In this document: one piece after another, positions 1 to 13,400 of the stretch
Layout: each line of letters begins with the position of its first letter
How positions within the stretch are numbered: position 1 is the stretch's first letter
Assembly: GCF_020080835.1 (NCBI RefSeq)
Contig: NC_058158.1
Coordinates: 32,382,305 to 32,446,304, forward strand
Direction: 5' to 3'
Length of the DNA: 64,000 nt
Origin: Cotesia glomerata
Lineage: Eukaryota > Arthropoda > Insecta > Hymenoptera > Braconidae
The notes under the pieces: generated by a model
Databases searched by the model: none
The model's input: only the letters and a program-made list of their open reading frames with translations
What the model was told of the DNA's origin: nothing
Made by a program: the position numbers and the translations under genes

Positions 1-689
1 TAAAAGTAGGTCAATAGACCAGCATCCATGCACATTTCGGAAGTACATTTAAGAAAATAATCATAGTAATAAATTCCAAAAATTATAAATTTTTAGTAGA
101 AGTCAAGAATCAGGAGTATTCATTTATTAATTGATTTTTGAGAGTGGTATATTGTTACACTGATGAAAAAATAAACATTATTTAAAAAGAGAAATCTTGA
201 ACTAAAAAAACTTTTTTTTGAGACTTGACATACCTACATATAATTTTATGGTCCTAGGTAGTGTTGAAAATACCCGACGGTGGTTGCTAAATCATCTCCT
301 TACAAGAGAATTAAGTTTGAGATGTTGAGTTTTAAAATAAGAATCATTTTTTTACTTTTTTTGAGAGCTTATCTGTCATTGATTTTTAGTTTGATCGACT
401 TAACCAATCTTTTTTTTTTTTTTTTTTAACACATTTCAAGAATAAAACAATCGACGCATTGGGATGAATAACTTTTTCGTTATCATGAAAAGCCTAATAC
501 GAATATGAAAATTTTTTCACAGACAGTGAGTAGGAGTTAGAAGTAGAAAATTAAACGGTTATGAGTAATAGTAAAGGAACAAAAATACACTCTCGTAATC
601 GAAAGTTATGAAAGCGTAGGATTTGATGCAAACAACAAGGTAAAAATAACACCACCCTTTCGGGTTAAACCTATCATATAGTTTTCTAG

Positions 690-1325
690 GGTATGATTTT
701 CTTCAGATGAAGCTAAATAGTATATTGTGTGACTAGGGATGAAATAAAACGATTTCAGACCAGTGAAGTTGCCTGCCCGAGCGAAGCGAGGGCTGGCATC
801 ACTTGGTCTGAAATCGTGTTTCATCCCGCGTCACACATTATATTTTTCATATAAGTTGCATTAAAAATGCTAGTTTCAATGTCTGAAGCCAACCAGAACT
901 AGATAGTTTCAGATGAACAGCGAAAATACCATTTTATTATGAAATTTATAATAAAATAGAAACTAATAGTTTATTTTTTACCAAACATTATTCGTAAATT
1001 GACAAGTTTTCTTTTATCATTCTTATTTATGCTTAGTAACAGAATTATAATATGTCAGTACAGTTAACGGTTAGAATGACAATTATAAAGGTATAAAATA
1101 AACAAACAATTGATAGGATTGAAAATAAAGCTGCAACTTCACCTCGCGGACAGAAAATCGTCATTTTCTGTCCGCCGGGAAGAAATAATTAATACCTGCC
1201 CGGCACAGTCGCATTGGTCTGAAATTGTCTAGTTTCGGTTGGCTCAACAGGCATTGAAACTCACATTTTCAATGCAGGTTATATGAAAAATAATTTGAAA
1301 CCATCAATATAATCTGAAGAAATTA
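690..1325. mobile_element. Non-autonomous inverted-repeat element with GC-rich hairpins
   Basis: Long arms at about 842-905 and 1229-1293 are inverted copies (shared landmarks: TTTTCATATAA, GTTTCAATG, GCCAACC, ACTAGA). Within and beside them lie two hairpins: a palindrome at 722-842 centred on CGAGCGAAGCGAG, and a perfect stem CGGACAGAAAA/TTTTCTGTCCG at 1147-1174. No coding capacity is seen. The outer borders are approximate. Confidence 0.6.
722..842. repeat. Palindrome, arms of about 52 bp, GC-rich loop
   Basis: The arms read GGGATGAAA-TAAAACGATTTCAGACC and GGTCTGAAATCGTGTTTCATCCC, around GCCTGCCCGAGCGAAGCGAG. The open frame crossing it is a by-product. Confidence 0.75.
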
Positions 1326-4300
1326 TTTGAATGAAATGAGTTAGTTCATATGAATGTATCTTGATAAAATTGATAAATAAAAATAAAAATTGATTTTGAA
1401 TAAAATGATATTGTTATTTAATAAGCGAAAAAATGAATAATTGTCATTAATTAAAGCTAATATGTTATTCGTTGGAATGTATAAATGACGAGGATAAGTT
1501 AACATGATCAAGTTTATTATAAATCATTGATAACACGTATTAATAGCTTATTTCTGCAAAGATTTAGTTTAAAGCAAACTTAGGCGGTAAATCACTGTAA
1601 AATTTTCAGTGTATAGATAAATTTGGGTAGTAAATTTGTCGAGCTGCAGAAATTAATGGTTATATCAGCTTTTAGTCCATCCTAAACTGTATTTATTGAT
1701 GGCAATCTGCATTCGCTGGAAAATTTCCTCTCGATTGCTATAATTAATTGGTTATTATGAAGGAAAAATTATCTATGTAATTTTCGCAAACTTCAATTAT
1801 CGGTTATTACTTGGATATAACTTTATTATGATCATTATTATTTTTATTTTTTTTTTTTTATGAAATCGTTTTATAAATGGAATAAATAATTCGTTTTAAT
1901 ACTGAAATAAACGGCAGCGGTTATTGTGGCTTCATTTGCAGGGAGCAATTAAAATTCTTAAATTAATTCGATGACAAGGGATTAAAACATTAAATGGAAG
2001 AAAACAATTGGAAAAATAAAATAGTAATTTTTTCATGAGAAACATCAAATTTTTATCGAATCAATGTGTTATTTCCCAAAGGAAATATTTAGCAAGCGCA
2101 AATAATTATTCGCGGAATTGGAGATAATTCAGTATACTGATTTGCGGTTGAGTGAAATCGAGTAATCAGTTCAAGAAGATAAATATTTAAGCTGACAAAT
2201 TGATAAGATTGGTTAGGTGACTAGTAAACATAAATTCATTGATTCAAAAATAATCTAAATAATTTTCAATTGATTTTACGACATTTAAATCAGTTTTTTA
2301 TAATAAAATTATATGGATTTTATTTTATTTTATGGTTTAGTAATATATCAAAGGATCTCAGCATTTCAAAAGAATTTTTTTACGCTTAGAAGTACATTCA
2401 AATAAAGTTAAATGTTTCACCTTTCAAAGATTGAAATAAAAAACCTGACTTCTTTTCAGCCTTTGAGTGCACAAAACAATGTTAAAATTATTTCAAAAGG
2501 TATTAAATTTTTTCAAATAAAAAAGATTTGAAAATTTTTTCCTGTTTTTCTGGTTAAGGTTATATTTTGGACTTAAAAAAATTATTTGTCACACAAAAGA
2601 GATAAATTTGAGTAGATAAACTTCTTGAATATTTAAACTATTTTTAGTATGTGAATGAAAATGTTGTTCTATCAGAGTTTTATTATTATTGTATATATGA
2701 AGAAAATTCATGCTGAATTCCTGAGGGGTTTTTGCATAAAAAGCTTGAGCTTATGAAACGATCATAAAGTTCGATGTGAATATTTGATGAACGCTCAATA
2801 AAGGCGTATTTTTACGTCCAAGTAGTGACTACTATTTTTAAAATCTTTATACAATATTCATACCGATATTCTTACTTCTCATGAAGCATAAAGTGTTATC
2901 ACTGTTTTTTTATTTCCTGAAAAATTGAAGGATGCAATAAACAAAATGTTCTATATTTTTTTATTTTAAAAATCAAAATATATAAATGTTGAGTAGTTTG
3001 GAGGAGTAATAAATTAACTGTGAAACTAACAATTTGTTTAATGAATAATTGGAAATTAGTATCATAAGATTGTATTGATTAATAGGAAAGTTGAGCTTTA
3101 CTGAAAAGTTTAGAGTTAAGTTGCGTCGCGTCATATAACTTAATACTCAATCGTCCAAAGTATCAGGTTGATATCTGCATACATGCGGGTCAGTCTCTTA
3201 ATACCTAGTATCTCAAAATACGTGTCTGGTAAGGTCAGTAACCTGAGTTTGCTAATTTTTAATTTTGCATAGTTAATTGTCCTCAAGTAAACTTTCATGA
3301 ATATATTTATCGATTTATAATTTGTTGAGAAATTTGTTTGAAGAAGCTTTGTAGCTCTGACTCGTGTTCTTCCGTCACAAAGTTTAATAAATAAAAAAAA
3401 AAAGAAATTGAAGCTTCAGATTTATGAATGAATAATCTTTCTGCATTATATATTTCATGTACTAAATAGCAAAAAATTAAATCCGGCTTAAAGAAATGCA
3501 AAAAGTATTATAGATGACCTTTTATTATCATGGCAAAATACACAGTAGATTTTTTTCTGAATGCTTACATGTTCTATGTCTACATATTTATATTATTACA
3601 TTTGTTTCATTCCGTCTAGATTTTTTTCTATTGATTAAAAAAAAAACAGTATATCAGTTAATATTATACCTCACATTTATTTAAAATTTATGCCGACACA
3701 TAAATTTACTCAGCTAGTTTGAAGAAATATGCTTTTTTTTTTTTTTTTAATCAGAAATTGAATTATTATTTTAATTAATAGAACAGATTCGTATAAGTCA
3801 GTGCGCTAATTACTTCGACTTATGTAATGGAATTGTACGATGACATTTACTTGGTAATGTAATTAATTTTAATTATAGGAGATAAATTTATTTGATTTTA
3901 ATTAATTGAAAAAAAAATTGAGATGTATCTGATATTTATTAATTTTTTTTTATTAAAACGGAAATGAATTTTATTATTTATTTATTGTGTGGAAGTAATT
4001 TTCAAGTACATTTTCTTAGTGATTAGATTGTGCTGCGTAGGAGAGAAAAAAAAAGCTCGTGAGTAAAATCAATAGCGATACATGCGAGCTATGATAAATG
4101 TAGTGGAATTGGAAGTTTTATATAAAATACCTTGTAGAGAAAACATTTATTGATACTTTTTCATCCGTCTAGAGTCTAGAAAAACATTCTATACTTTTTT
4201 TGGATGCTCTATTGTTGTGTGATTTAAATCTAAAAAATTTATTTGGTTATTATTATCGTTTATTTTCGGATAAAATTATTCAATGATTGTATTCAAATTG

Positions 4301-4332
4301 AAATTTAAGTTATTAATTTTTTTTTGCTAAAG

Positions 4333-4437
4333 GTCTTGGGAAGCCAGACGGAATATCATTTTGTTCATACTGCTCTGCCACATGCAAGAACTAAGAGGTC
4401 TGTGCCTCACACAAGACGACTTAAGATAGATCCCTTG
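4333..4437 (+). CDS. amon: PC2 exon: prodomain, internal cleavage site
   Basis: Visible residues 1-35, phase 0 at both ends. It opens VLGSQTEYHFVH, typical of insect PC2 prodomains, and carries the secondary prodomain site ARTKR-S. The acceptor is CTAAAG and the donor GTAAGT. Confidence 0.93.
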
Positions 4438-7400
4438 GTAAGTAGTTTTTTTTTCTTCACAACTTTATAATCTAGTTTCGAAAACTTTTTTGTGGACGGT
4501 TCTATTGAAATACCACTAATTTTATTTGTGTCTGTTGATATTACGATAGAATTTAGTTATTGCGAGAAAGAAAAATTGATAAGAAAGTTTGTTACTAACT
4601 CTTTAGTACCTGTTATTAATAGAACATAATAATAATCGATTTACAACAAAATTTATCAGATTAATGCATGCATTTTATTTTTAAACGAGTTACACTGGTA
4701 GAAGAATTTATTAACTGTCAGTAAATTTATTTATTTGGAAACAATTTAATGTTTTATTAAATATTGTCAACTATTTTTTAACTTTCAATAAACATTTTTT
4801 TGAAAAAGAAGTACATTTATTAACATTCAACAAATATTTCACAATTATAAAAATTTGAAACTATGAGTTGATGTGAGATTTTCGCAGACAATGTCTCAAC
4901 TTATTTCTCTGGGTATGGCAACATATGACGTCAACAGTTGTCAGATGTTCCAAGACATTAGGGCATCGTATGACGTCACAAGATATTGAACTCATACGAA
5001 AAATGTGCTTGTAATACAAAGAATTTAATCGAAACTTTTTTGGATTATTTATCACTCATATATTTTTCCCAAGGTACTACAACACATGACGTCATATGAG
5101 ACAATGAAAGACGTCACAAGATACCTTAAGACGTCATACAAAATGAACCGTCTCAAACATTATTTGATTGAATCAAATGACAAACGTCGATATTACAAAG
5201 TTTTCAAGTAAAGAGTAAATTACATTAAACTTGTAAGCTTTTCATAAATATCACTGCTGTCTTGCGCATTGAATAAATACAGTCAATTTACTTTCCACAT
5301 TAACCGTTATTCATTAAGTTATAAGTTATAACTTTATTACTACAGAAATCAAAACAAAAATATAGATAAGTGAAGCTTGATTGTATAAGTACTTGGAATA
5401 ATATTTCTCTGTTGATTTAAAAAAGCTGTCTTTTTTCTTTTTTCAATCAAGCATTTAAGTAAAGTTAATGGAAAATAAAGAAAAAGTAATGTAAAGTATA
5501 TATGCTTTAGCAAGTTATGTAAATTTTGTCGTTGAAAAACGCTACCGTAAGGTTTCAAAGTTAAAATAAATTTCAGAATATCAGAGAGAATATTACAATA
5601 ATTATTAAAAATTACTGAAATAAAAGATAAGACTGGAAATAGTGACATGAGGTGATACTTTTTTCATAAAAGTCGAATAAACCAGGATTATTCTAAATTG
5701 CCAGGTAGTTTCAGTAACAAGTTTTCTGTATAATTTTACCATTTTTTCTTCGTAACTTTTCAAATCCTTATCAACTGAACATAAACTAAAGGATTTTCAT
5801 ATTTGTTAAGGTATCATCAGATTGACATCTATACGATTCTCGTGAAGAAATTTTCAAAGTCCATATACGGCCAATTTTCAAATCTTGCCATAGATAGGTT
5901 GATTTGGTTATATATAACTATATATGGAAATGAAAAAAAAAAATTTATTATAATTTTTCAATTTTTTATTTTATAAATCTGAGGTGGAAAAAATTTTCTA
6001 AAATAAAATATAAAAATCTTTTCTTCAGATCTCATAAAAGAACAATTTTTTTTTTTTTTTTTTAGAAAAAATTAGACAGAAATCAATAATTTTTCAATTT
6101 TTGGAAATTTTCAATATATTAAATCTGAAAAACTCGATGTCTGACCTAGTAAATCAAAGCGCCATTGATATTAATTTAAGTTATTAATTTTTTCTTTTGT
6201 GTAATAGGTAGATTATAAAAATTTTTTATCTTCAATGTGATAAATAATGATAATGATAATAAAATATAATCGATTAATCTCTAGGTACACACGGCAGTAC
6301 AGCAGATGGGTTTCAAGCGTGTAAAGCGGGGATATCGTCCCTTAAGTGTCGATAATCTCGTGCCATCATACGATAGAAAATTAATTAAAGAGCAGGCAAG
6401 TCAGGATCCAACGGATCCATACTTTCAATACCAGTGGTATCTTAAAAATACTGGACAAAATGGGGGAAAACCGAGACTCGACCTTAACGTAGAAGCAGCC
6501 TGGGCTCAGGGTGTTACGGGAAAAAATGTTACGACTGCCATTATGGACGATGGTGAGTCATCAATTACAGATTATTTATTATTATTACCGTTGTTATAAA
6601 CTAACAATACCCTGCGACTACCAAGAACTAATACTATAAGAAACCGAAAGGGCTCATTAGTAAACTTGCCCTCCATTTTTAGAAGCAACTTTCTTTATGG
6701 CTTTACGTGATCAGAAAACTTGAGATTAGGTTTCTTTTCACGTTCATGACAAATGGGGCTATGTGGAAAAACTTATCAAAAAAGATAACCTTGACCTATA
6801 CTAGTGAATGTTGAAATTTAGATACGCTGAAACTTCGGTTGTTATTTCCATTTTTTTTTTTTTTGTAATCAAATCAGGTTCCCATTCAAAGAGAAAGAAA
6901 TTCACAACTTTGAAGGATTTTTGAACTTTTTAGTGAATTTAATTTAGTTATCTCAGAAATTTATTCTGAAATTAATGTTTTAAAGTTTAGAAACGTCGTT
7001 TGTTTTATTAATTGAGGAGATTGAAATTTTAATGATATTAGAGTGTGGGGAAATGAATCAATGTTAATTTTTTGAAAATGAGGTAAATTGCTATTTTAAT
7101 CAAAATGTTGATTATGATTTTACAGTAAATAATATTTTTTAATTAATTTAAGTTATAATTTTAAGAAAAATTGGTATAATTGAAAGTTCTTATAAAAATA
7201 AATCCATAAACATAAAAAATTTCAAAACCAATTTTTCTATTTTTTACCGTAATTATATAGAATTTTGAAAAAGTTTGAACGAGAAACACAAGTTTCAAAT
7301 GTGTTATGTTACTGCTAATTTTTTATTAACTTTGCAAACTTTTTTAAAACTCAACAAGTGATACTACATTAATTAAATTATGTATTAATATGAATTACCG

Positions 7401-10400
7401 AACACAGTGCTACATACATAGCTAAATTGCACAATTATTATTAATAGCCAAACAGTTAATATTACACATCCGTCACACGTCAAATACGTCATCTTTTTTC
7501 TTATAATTTCTTTTTAATATCCAACACATATAAGCCAGTATTATTATGATTAATTTTCGTTGAAAATGATCTCAAATTTTGAAGCTCAAAATTTTTTAAT
7601 TCACTAATGTGACTTGTAATTCTTTTAAAAATTATTTTCCTTAAAAATTATAAATAAAAAATAAAAATTGTTTCAGGTGTCGATTATATGCACCCGGATA
7701 TAAAGTATAATTACGTAAGTACTCGAATACCTTTATTTTAGTCATTTAATCAATAATTGCTCAACTGTGTATAATGATTCAAATAATATATATTTAAATT
7801 AATACCGCGTATACATTGACGTCACTGAATATTATAGCATCCTTTTTAGATAAAGATTATAACAATAGTGGGCGTTAAATTTTGGTATTAAAAATTACAT
7901 TTATCTGATATAATAATTTTCATAATATTAATATTTATATTACATTCAAGCTAAAACTAAAACCCTACGTCTTTGTATTTTTTCAATACAATTCTCGCTT
8001 AATACCAATACAAGTAAAAGTCCAGGCATATCCGCGCATATAAGTATAAATGCGGGGATAACGAAAATTACCATTTACTTCCAGGATGATTACAGCCAAT
8101 GTTGTTATGTGTAGGCATTGCAATATCAAAGTTAATACCTTCTCTATTTAATTCTATTAGCTATGAGTCATGGTACTCTTGACCTTATAACAATGAAAAT
8201 TTTATCTCGTAATTTTTATTCTCCTAGCATAGTATATTCACACTGCACAACCCTGAATGATCTATTCATATTCATGTTCACGCGTTGTTCTTCTGCATTG
8301 AGGAAAATGTATTCCGTTCTCTCCAAGTTTTCAATGAGGTTCTTTTTTTATTTTATTATAAATAAATAAAAGAGACTTCGTTAAAAAACTTTTTGTTATT
8401 TAAACATCGTGTCTTTTAGAAAAGAGTAAACCAGTTAATAGAATTTTTTAAAATTCAACACTGCGGTATGATTCGAATCTTTGTTCACTTTATTCTGATT
8501 CGAAGCTAGAAACTACCACAAACGCAAATAAAGGTTTGAATCATATTCATTCAAATATAGACTCGTAATCTAGCCTAAAAACCGCATAAAACTGAATGAC
8601 ACACCTCTACATGTACGTCTCAATTAATCGAAGACAAAGAAGTATTCTATATGTCATAAGTTATAAAATAGCCAAAGAATATAATTGGACATTTATGGAT
8701 TTTTATTTTGAAAAAATGCTTTATCATGGCAATAGCCTGCACGATTCCTAATAAATCAGTCAATCAGTCAGTATCAGAAAATTTTCGAATAATTCCCGAA
8801 TACCCGAGTCGAAATTTAGAGCCCATTTAGAACCTTCTAAAATCGGATCTATTTCGGACTTAGGGGCTCAAACTAGAGCCTGTTTCCATGTTTAAGTAGG
8901 TCCATCAAGAAGAAAAATTTTTTTAGTTAATAAATTTAATTTTTTAATTATTGATGGAAATTTTAATTAAATAATTGATAGAAAAATCAATTTTTAATAA
9001 ATATAATTTTCGTGTCATTTTGAGTTCTCCCAGCTCAAAAATCTGATAGAAGTTTAATAAAACACTATTTTTTGAATTTTTAAATTGCAATAACTTTTGA
9101 ATGAATGAACCGATTTCTACACGGTTGGCGGCATTCGACGTAGTTTTTGAAGCCCCACAAAGAATCTTTCAGTTTAAATTGATCGAACTAGGAATTTCGA
9201 AGTAATTCCGAAAAAATACTTTTTTTGGTTTTCTTTCGACAACGATAACTAACTAACGAATCAACTGATTTTGACCGGGTTGGTTGCGATCAACGTAGTT
9301 TTTTGATTAAGAGCTGATTAGTTTTTAGAATCGATCGGTAAATCCGTTTAAAAGTTATTCCAAAAGAACCACATTTGAAAAAAATTTTTTTTTTATTTTT
9401 TTGAGATTTCTCACTTTTCTCAATTTTTTAATTTCGATAGACACAAAAAAAATTAATACCATAAACTCAGTAAAAGGCCAAAAAAGTAAGACAAGTTGAA
9501 AAACTCATATGATAATATTTTCTGAAGGTGGCCCATTTTGCCCCACATTTTCAATTTTTTATTTTCAATAAACAGAACAAATTAATGTCAAATACTTGGC
9601 AAAGGACTAAAAAAAACGTAAAATCAGAGAAAAACATTAAGGATTTCAACATTTTTGTCTTAATAGGTCCGTTTTGCCCCTTCCCCCTTCTCTTACTTAA
9701 TGATTAATTAACTTTAGATTTTCCATTGAATGGCCAAGACTAAGTTATCCAGTCTTGACCCAAGCCTAGCACACCATTAAATAACCAGAGCTAGATGAGC
9801 CAGTCTTGGTTCAAGTCTGGTTCACCAAAGGAACGGCCGAGACTGAGTTGTTCAGTCTTGGCGCAAGCTTGGCCCCGTCGTTCAACTCTAGGGACTCCTA
9901 CACAGAAAAAAAGGTTCACTTGAGCCAAGAAAATATTTTTCTTCCTAATTATTTTCTTAAGCGAAAAAAAAAATTTTTTTTAACACAAGAAATTTCACTT
10001 ATTCCAACAAAATTCATTGTCTTGCTTTAAGAAATACGTATCTTGATCCAAGAAAATTTATTTAAGTCAAGAAAATCTTCTTGTTTTAAGAAAATTCGGC
10101 CTCTTACTTCAAAAAATTTAGTTCTTGATAGAAGTAAATTTTCTAGTCTTGAGAAAATTTCTCTCTTACTCCAAAAAATGAAAATATAAAGATAGAAGTA
10201 AACTTTCATTTACATTTTTATTGATTAACATGTCAAATGGGAAGATCAAATAATATTTCATCATTTGTTTTCATTTAATATGTATAATTGCACGCTAAAA
10301 TAATATAAAATGGGTATCAAATATTCAAGAGAAAAATTTTCTCAAGGTGAGAAAATTTTTTTCTCAGCTGAAGTAAGTGGCGCTGCTTCCCTAAAGTATC

Positions 10401-13400
10401 TAAAAATCTTGATCAAATACAAAAACTTATTGTAACAAGTATTTATGATAATTTGAATTAAGAACAAATGACTTCCACCAAGAATAGAATTTCAAGAAAA
10501 ATTTTTACTTCGGCCTTCCTTCAGGCACCCGAAAATTTTCTTGAGCCAAGAATTTTGTTCTCCAGTCAAGAAATTTTTCTTTCTGTGTACATGGGTTAGT
10601 TCATATTATTTTACTTTTTAATTTTTAATTTTTAATTTTTTATGTCATGAATAATTTAATTGTAGTTAATGAAAATTTATGAAGAGGCTAATGTTGACGG
10701 ACTTGAGGGTTCATAATCGGACCTTTCGGTAAATGTTCGGATCTGTAGGTTCAAAATCGGAGCTATGGGACTACAGGGCTCTCAGTCGGATCTATTTCGG
10801 ACTAAAGGGTTCTATATAGGCTCTAAATTTCGACTCGGGATGGTTCGAAAAATTCGCGAATCATCGAAATATTACTGGATCTTCTATTGTTTCCAATTTG
10901 AATTTCATTACATCGTGTATAAAAATATTATATTTATAAATTTATTTATTCACTAGCTGTTAACTGCCCGCTCCACTGAGCACTTTATAGAATTGTATTT
11001 TTAGATTTAGACATGAAATTTAATTGAAGTATTGTTTTGACGCACAGATTTCAAATTCCATCAGATTGGCCTGTACCTTTTAACCATGTAATTATTCTAG
11101 CTAATATTCATTGTAACGTTTAATATGCAATCACTGTAACATTCCCGTAGCTTTCTTTAAAAAATGAATAGTAATTGACACGATGAAAAAAATTTAAAAT
11201 GAGCATTGAAAGTTTCAGTTAAAGTAATTGCAGGTCTCATAAGTGAAGTTGAAATCTGCCTAGCTTAAAGTGCGACGAATTTTCTGTTAATACAAATTTT
11301 TTCATAGATTTTATACATATGATATTTCTCATAATTGTGAAATATATAAAATAAATAAAAAATTCACATCCTTTGAATACCCACACAAATTTTTCCATAG
11401 ATTTTATACATATGATATTTCTCATAATTGTGAAATATATAAAATAAATAAAAAATTCATGTGGGTATCCAAATAAAAGCTCTCGATGATTTTATATCTT
11501 GATAAATGTCAATAATTAAGAAATGACGTTGTATTTTGTCCATTGATGATATTTTTAACGATATAAGCTCATCCTAGAGTTACACTTATCAAGACCTTTC
11601 AGTTGAACACCCACATGAATTTTATATATTTCACAAATATGAGAAATATCATATATATAAAATGTATGGAAAAATTCATGTGCGTACTCAAATGAACGGT
11701 TCCGATGAGCTTAACTTCAAAATGAGCTTATATCATAAAAAATGTCAATAATTAAGAAATACAATTTGTAAAAAATATTGATAAATTCAATTGTCGATAA
11801 TAAACATGTTGGCAAAAGCGCGCTCGATTTTCTAGTTTTTTATATAAAATAGATGTCACGGAAAAAATTTGTATTAACAGAAAATTCGTCGCACTTTAAG
11901 CTAGGCAAATTTCAACTTCACTTATGAGACCTGCAATTACTTCAACTGAAACTTTCAATGCTCATTTTAAATTTTTTTCTTCATGTCAATTACTATTCAT
12001 TTTTGAAAGAAAGCCACGGGAATGTTACAGTAATTGCATATTAAACGTTACAATGAATATTAGTTAGAATAATTACATGGTTAAAAGGTACAGGCCAATC
12101 CGATGGAAATTGAAATCTGTGCAAGTCAAAACAATACTCCAATTGAATTTCGTGTCTAGATCTAAAAATACAATTCTATAAAGTGCTCAGTGGAGCGGGC
12201 AGTTAACAGCTAGTGAATAAATAAATTTATAAATATAATATTTTTATACACGATCTAATGGAATTCAAATTGGAAACAATAGAAGATCCAGTAATATTTC
12301 GATGATTCGCGAATTTTTCGAACTATTCGGGAATTATTCGAAAATTTTCGAATTGTTCGAAACTTTTCGAATTATTCGTCGAATTTCGAATAATTCGAAA
12401 ATTCGAATTATTCGATTCGAATTTCGAATCAAATATTAATATTCGATTCGGAACGAATAATTCGTAAGTTCGAATTACTCGCACACCCCTACAGTCAATT
12501 CGTTAAAAAAAGTACACTATAATGGCTGTTATCTTGTTTGGTAAATTCATTGTATGGCCAAAGCAATAACATCCTTTTGGGGCTATTAAAAGTGATGTGA
12601 TTCAGCAATTATTTATTTTTTCATACATCCTACTTCGCTGGACTGATGTTATAAAAAAATATATAGGGTATATGATAAAAGTTTAGTTAGTAAAATTTAT
12701 CTGTTGGCTTTTATGAAATATACACTGATAAAAAAAAATTGATTTGATTCATTATAATTTGATTTTGTTACATTAGGGAGTAAAATTATTTTGAAGGTTT
12801 TTATTATTTTAAAAAATTCTTAATCCAAAAAAGTAATCTTTTACTGCGTTTAAGAATTTTTCAGCTTGATTCAAGACAAAGAAACACTTTAAACTAATTT
12901 TTTTTTTTTTCATTTTATTGTTTGTTGCGACAGATTCATGAATATAATTTAGAAAGTTATAGAAAATGTATTTTTTAATTTCGAAGTCAATAAAATTTTT
13001 ATTCAAAATTTTTAGTTATCAATTTGTAGAGTAGCATATTATTTTTTTCGTTGGAGAACATGTATTGCACGACTCATGATGCGAAGCATCAGAGAGTGCT
13101 TTACGATCGAAAAATTTTTTTCACCTCATTTTAGCAACTATTTTTAGTATTATAGCCTTGTTAGTTCACGGAATCAAGATATTTTGCATACTATTGTCGA
13201 GATAATTTAATGGAGATTAATTCCATACTTTCTAAAAATTGATTTACTGCAATAGAAACGGAAAAAAACATCAAAATAGGTCAAAAAATTTTCCTGTCCG
13301 TCATGTATGAAACCCCGGAAACACTGTAACTTGTGAAAAAATCAATTATTTGAGTTAAATTTTTTTTTTTAAGTTCTAATCGACGATTGTAGGTCACTGA

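Larger units (their letters stand above)
1..4332. other. Upstream PC2 intron, no gene seen
   Basis: AT-rich DNA before the first visible PC2 exon. Apart from the inverted-repeat element at about 690-1325 I see only homopolymer runs. No exon for the PC2 signal peptide could be recognised. Confidence 0.5.
8803..10839. mobile_element. Nested DNA transposon with 21-bp terminal inverted repeats
   Basis: Begins CCCGAGTCGAAATTTAGAGC and ends with its complement (GGCTCTAAATTTCGACTCGGG). It splits the left arm of the foldback element: the uninterrupted right arm reads, in complement, CCCGAATAGTTCGAAAAATTC. The flanks are ATA and ATG, a 3-bp target duplication with one change. No coding frame. Three-base duplications suggest a PIF/Harbinger-type relative, which is inference. 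Confidence 0.65.
8765..12491. mobile_element. hAT-like foldback element, left end damaged, with nested insertions
   Basis: The right end is TTCGAA-rich and finishes CGCACACCCCTA at 12491, the same terminus as the intact element at 26733-28302. CAGTCAAT follows (12492-12499) and the same octamer occurs at 8757-8764, as an 8-bp target duplication would. Inverted arms run about 10844-11310 and 11855-12322. The left terminal repeat is missing, and a 2-kb element interrupts the left arm at 8803-10839. It lies in PC2 intron 3 and has no transposase frame. Confidence 0.7.

Noticed and set aside
606..824. Minus-strand 72-codon frame
   Set aside because: Lies in the palindrome and arm of the inverted-repeat element.
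8600..8620. ACACACCTCTAC as another hAT-like right end
   Set aside because: Two mismatches to the family end and no TTCGAA-rich subterminal DNA beside it.
12320..12470. TTCGAA arrays read as a CRISPR or satellite array
   Set aside because: No unique spacers. They are the subterminal part of the foldback transposon, and the same words occur beside both ends of the intact copy.
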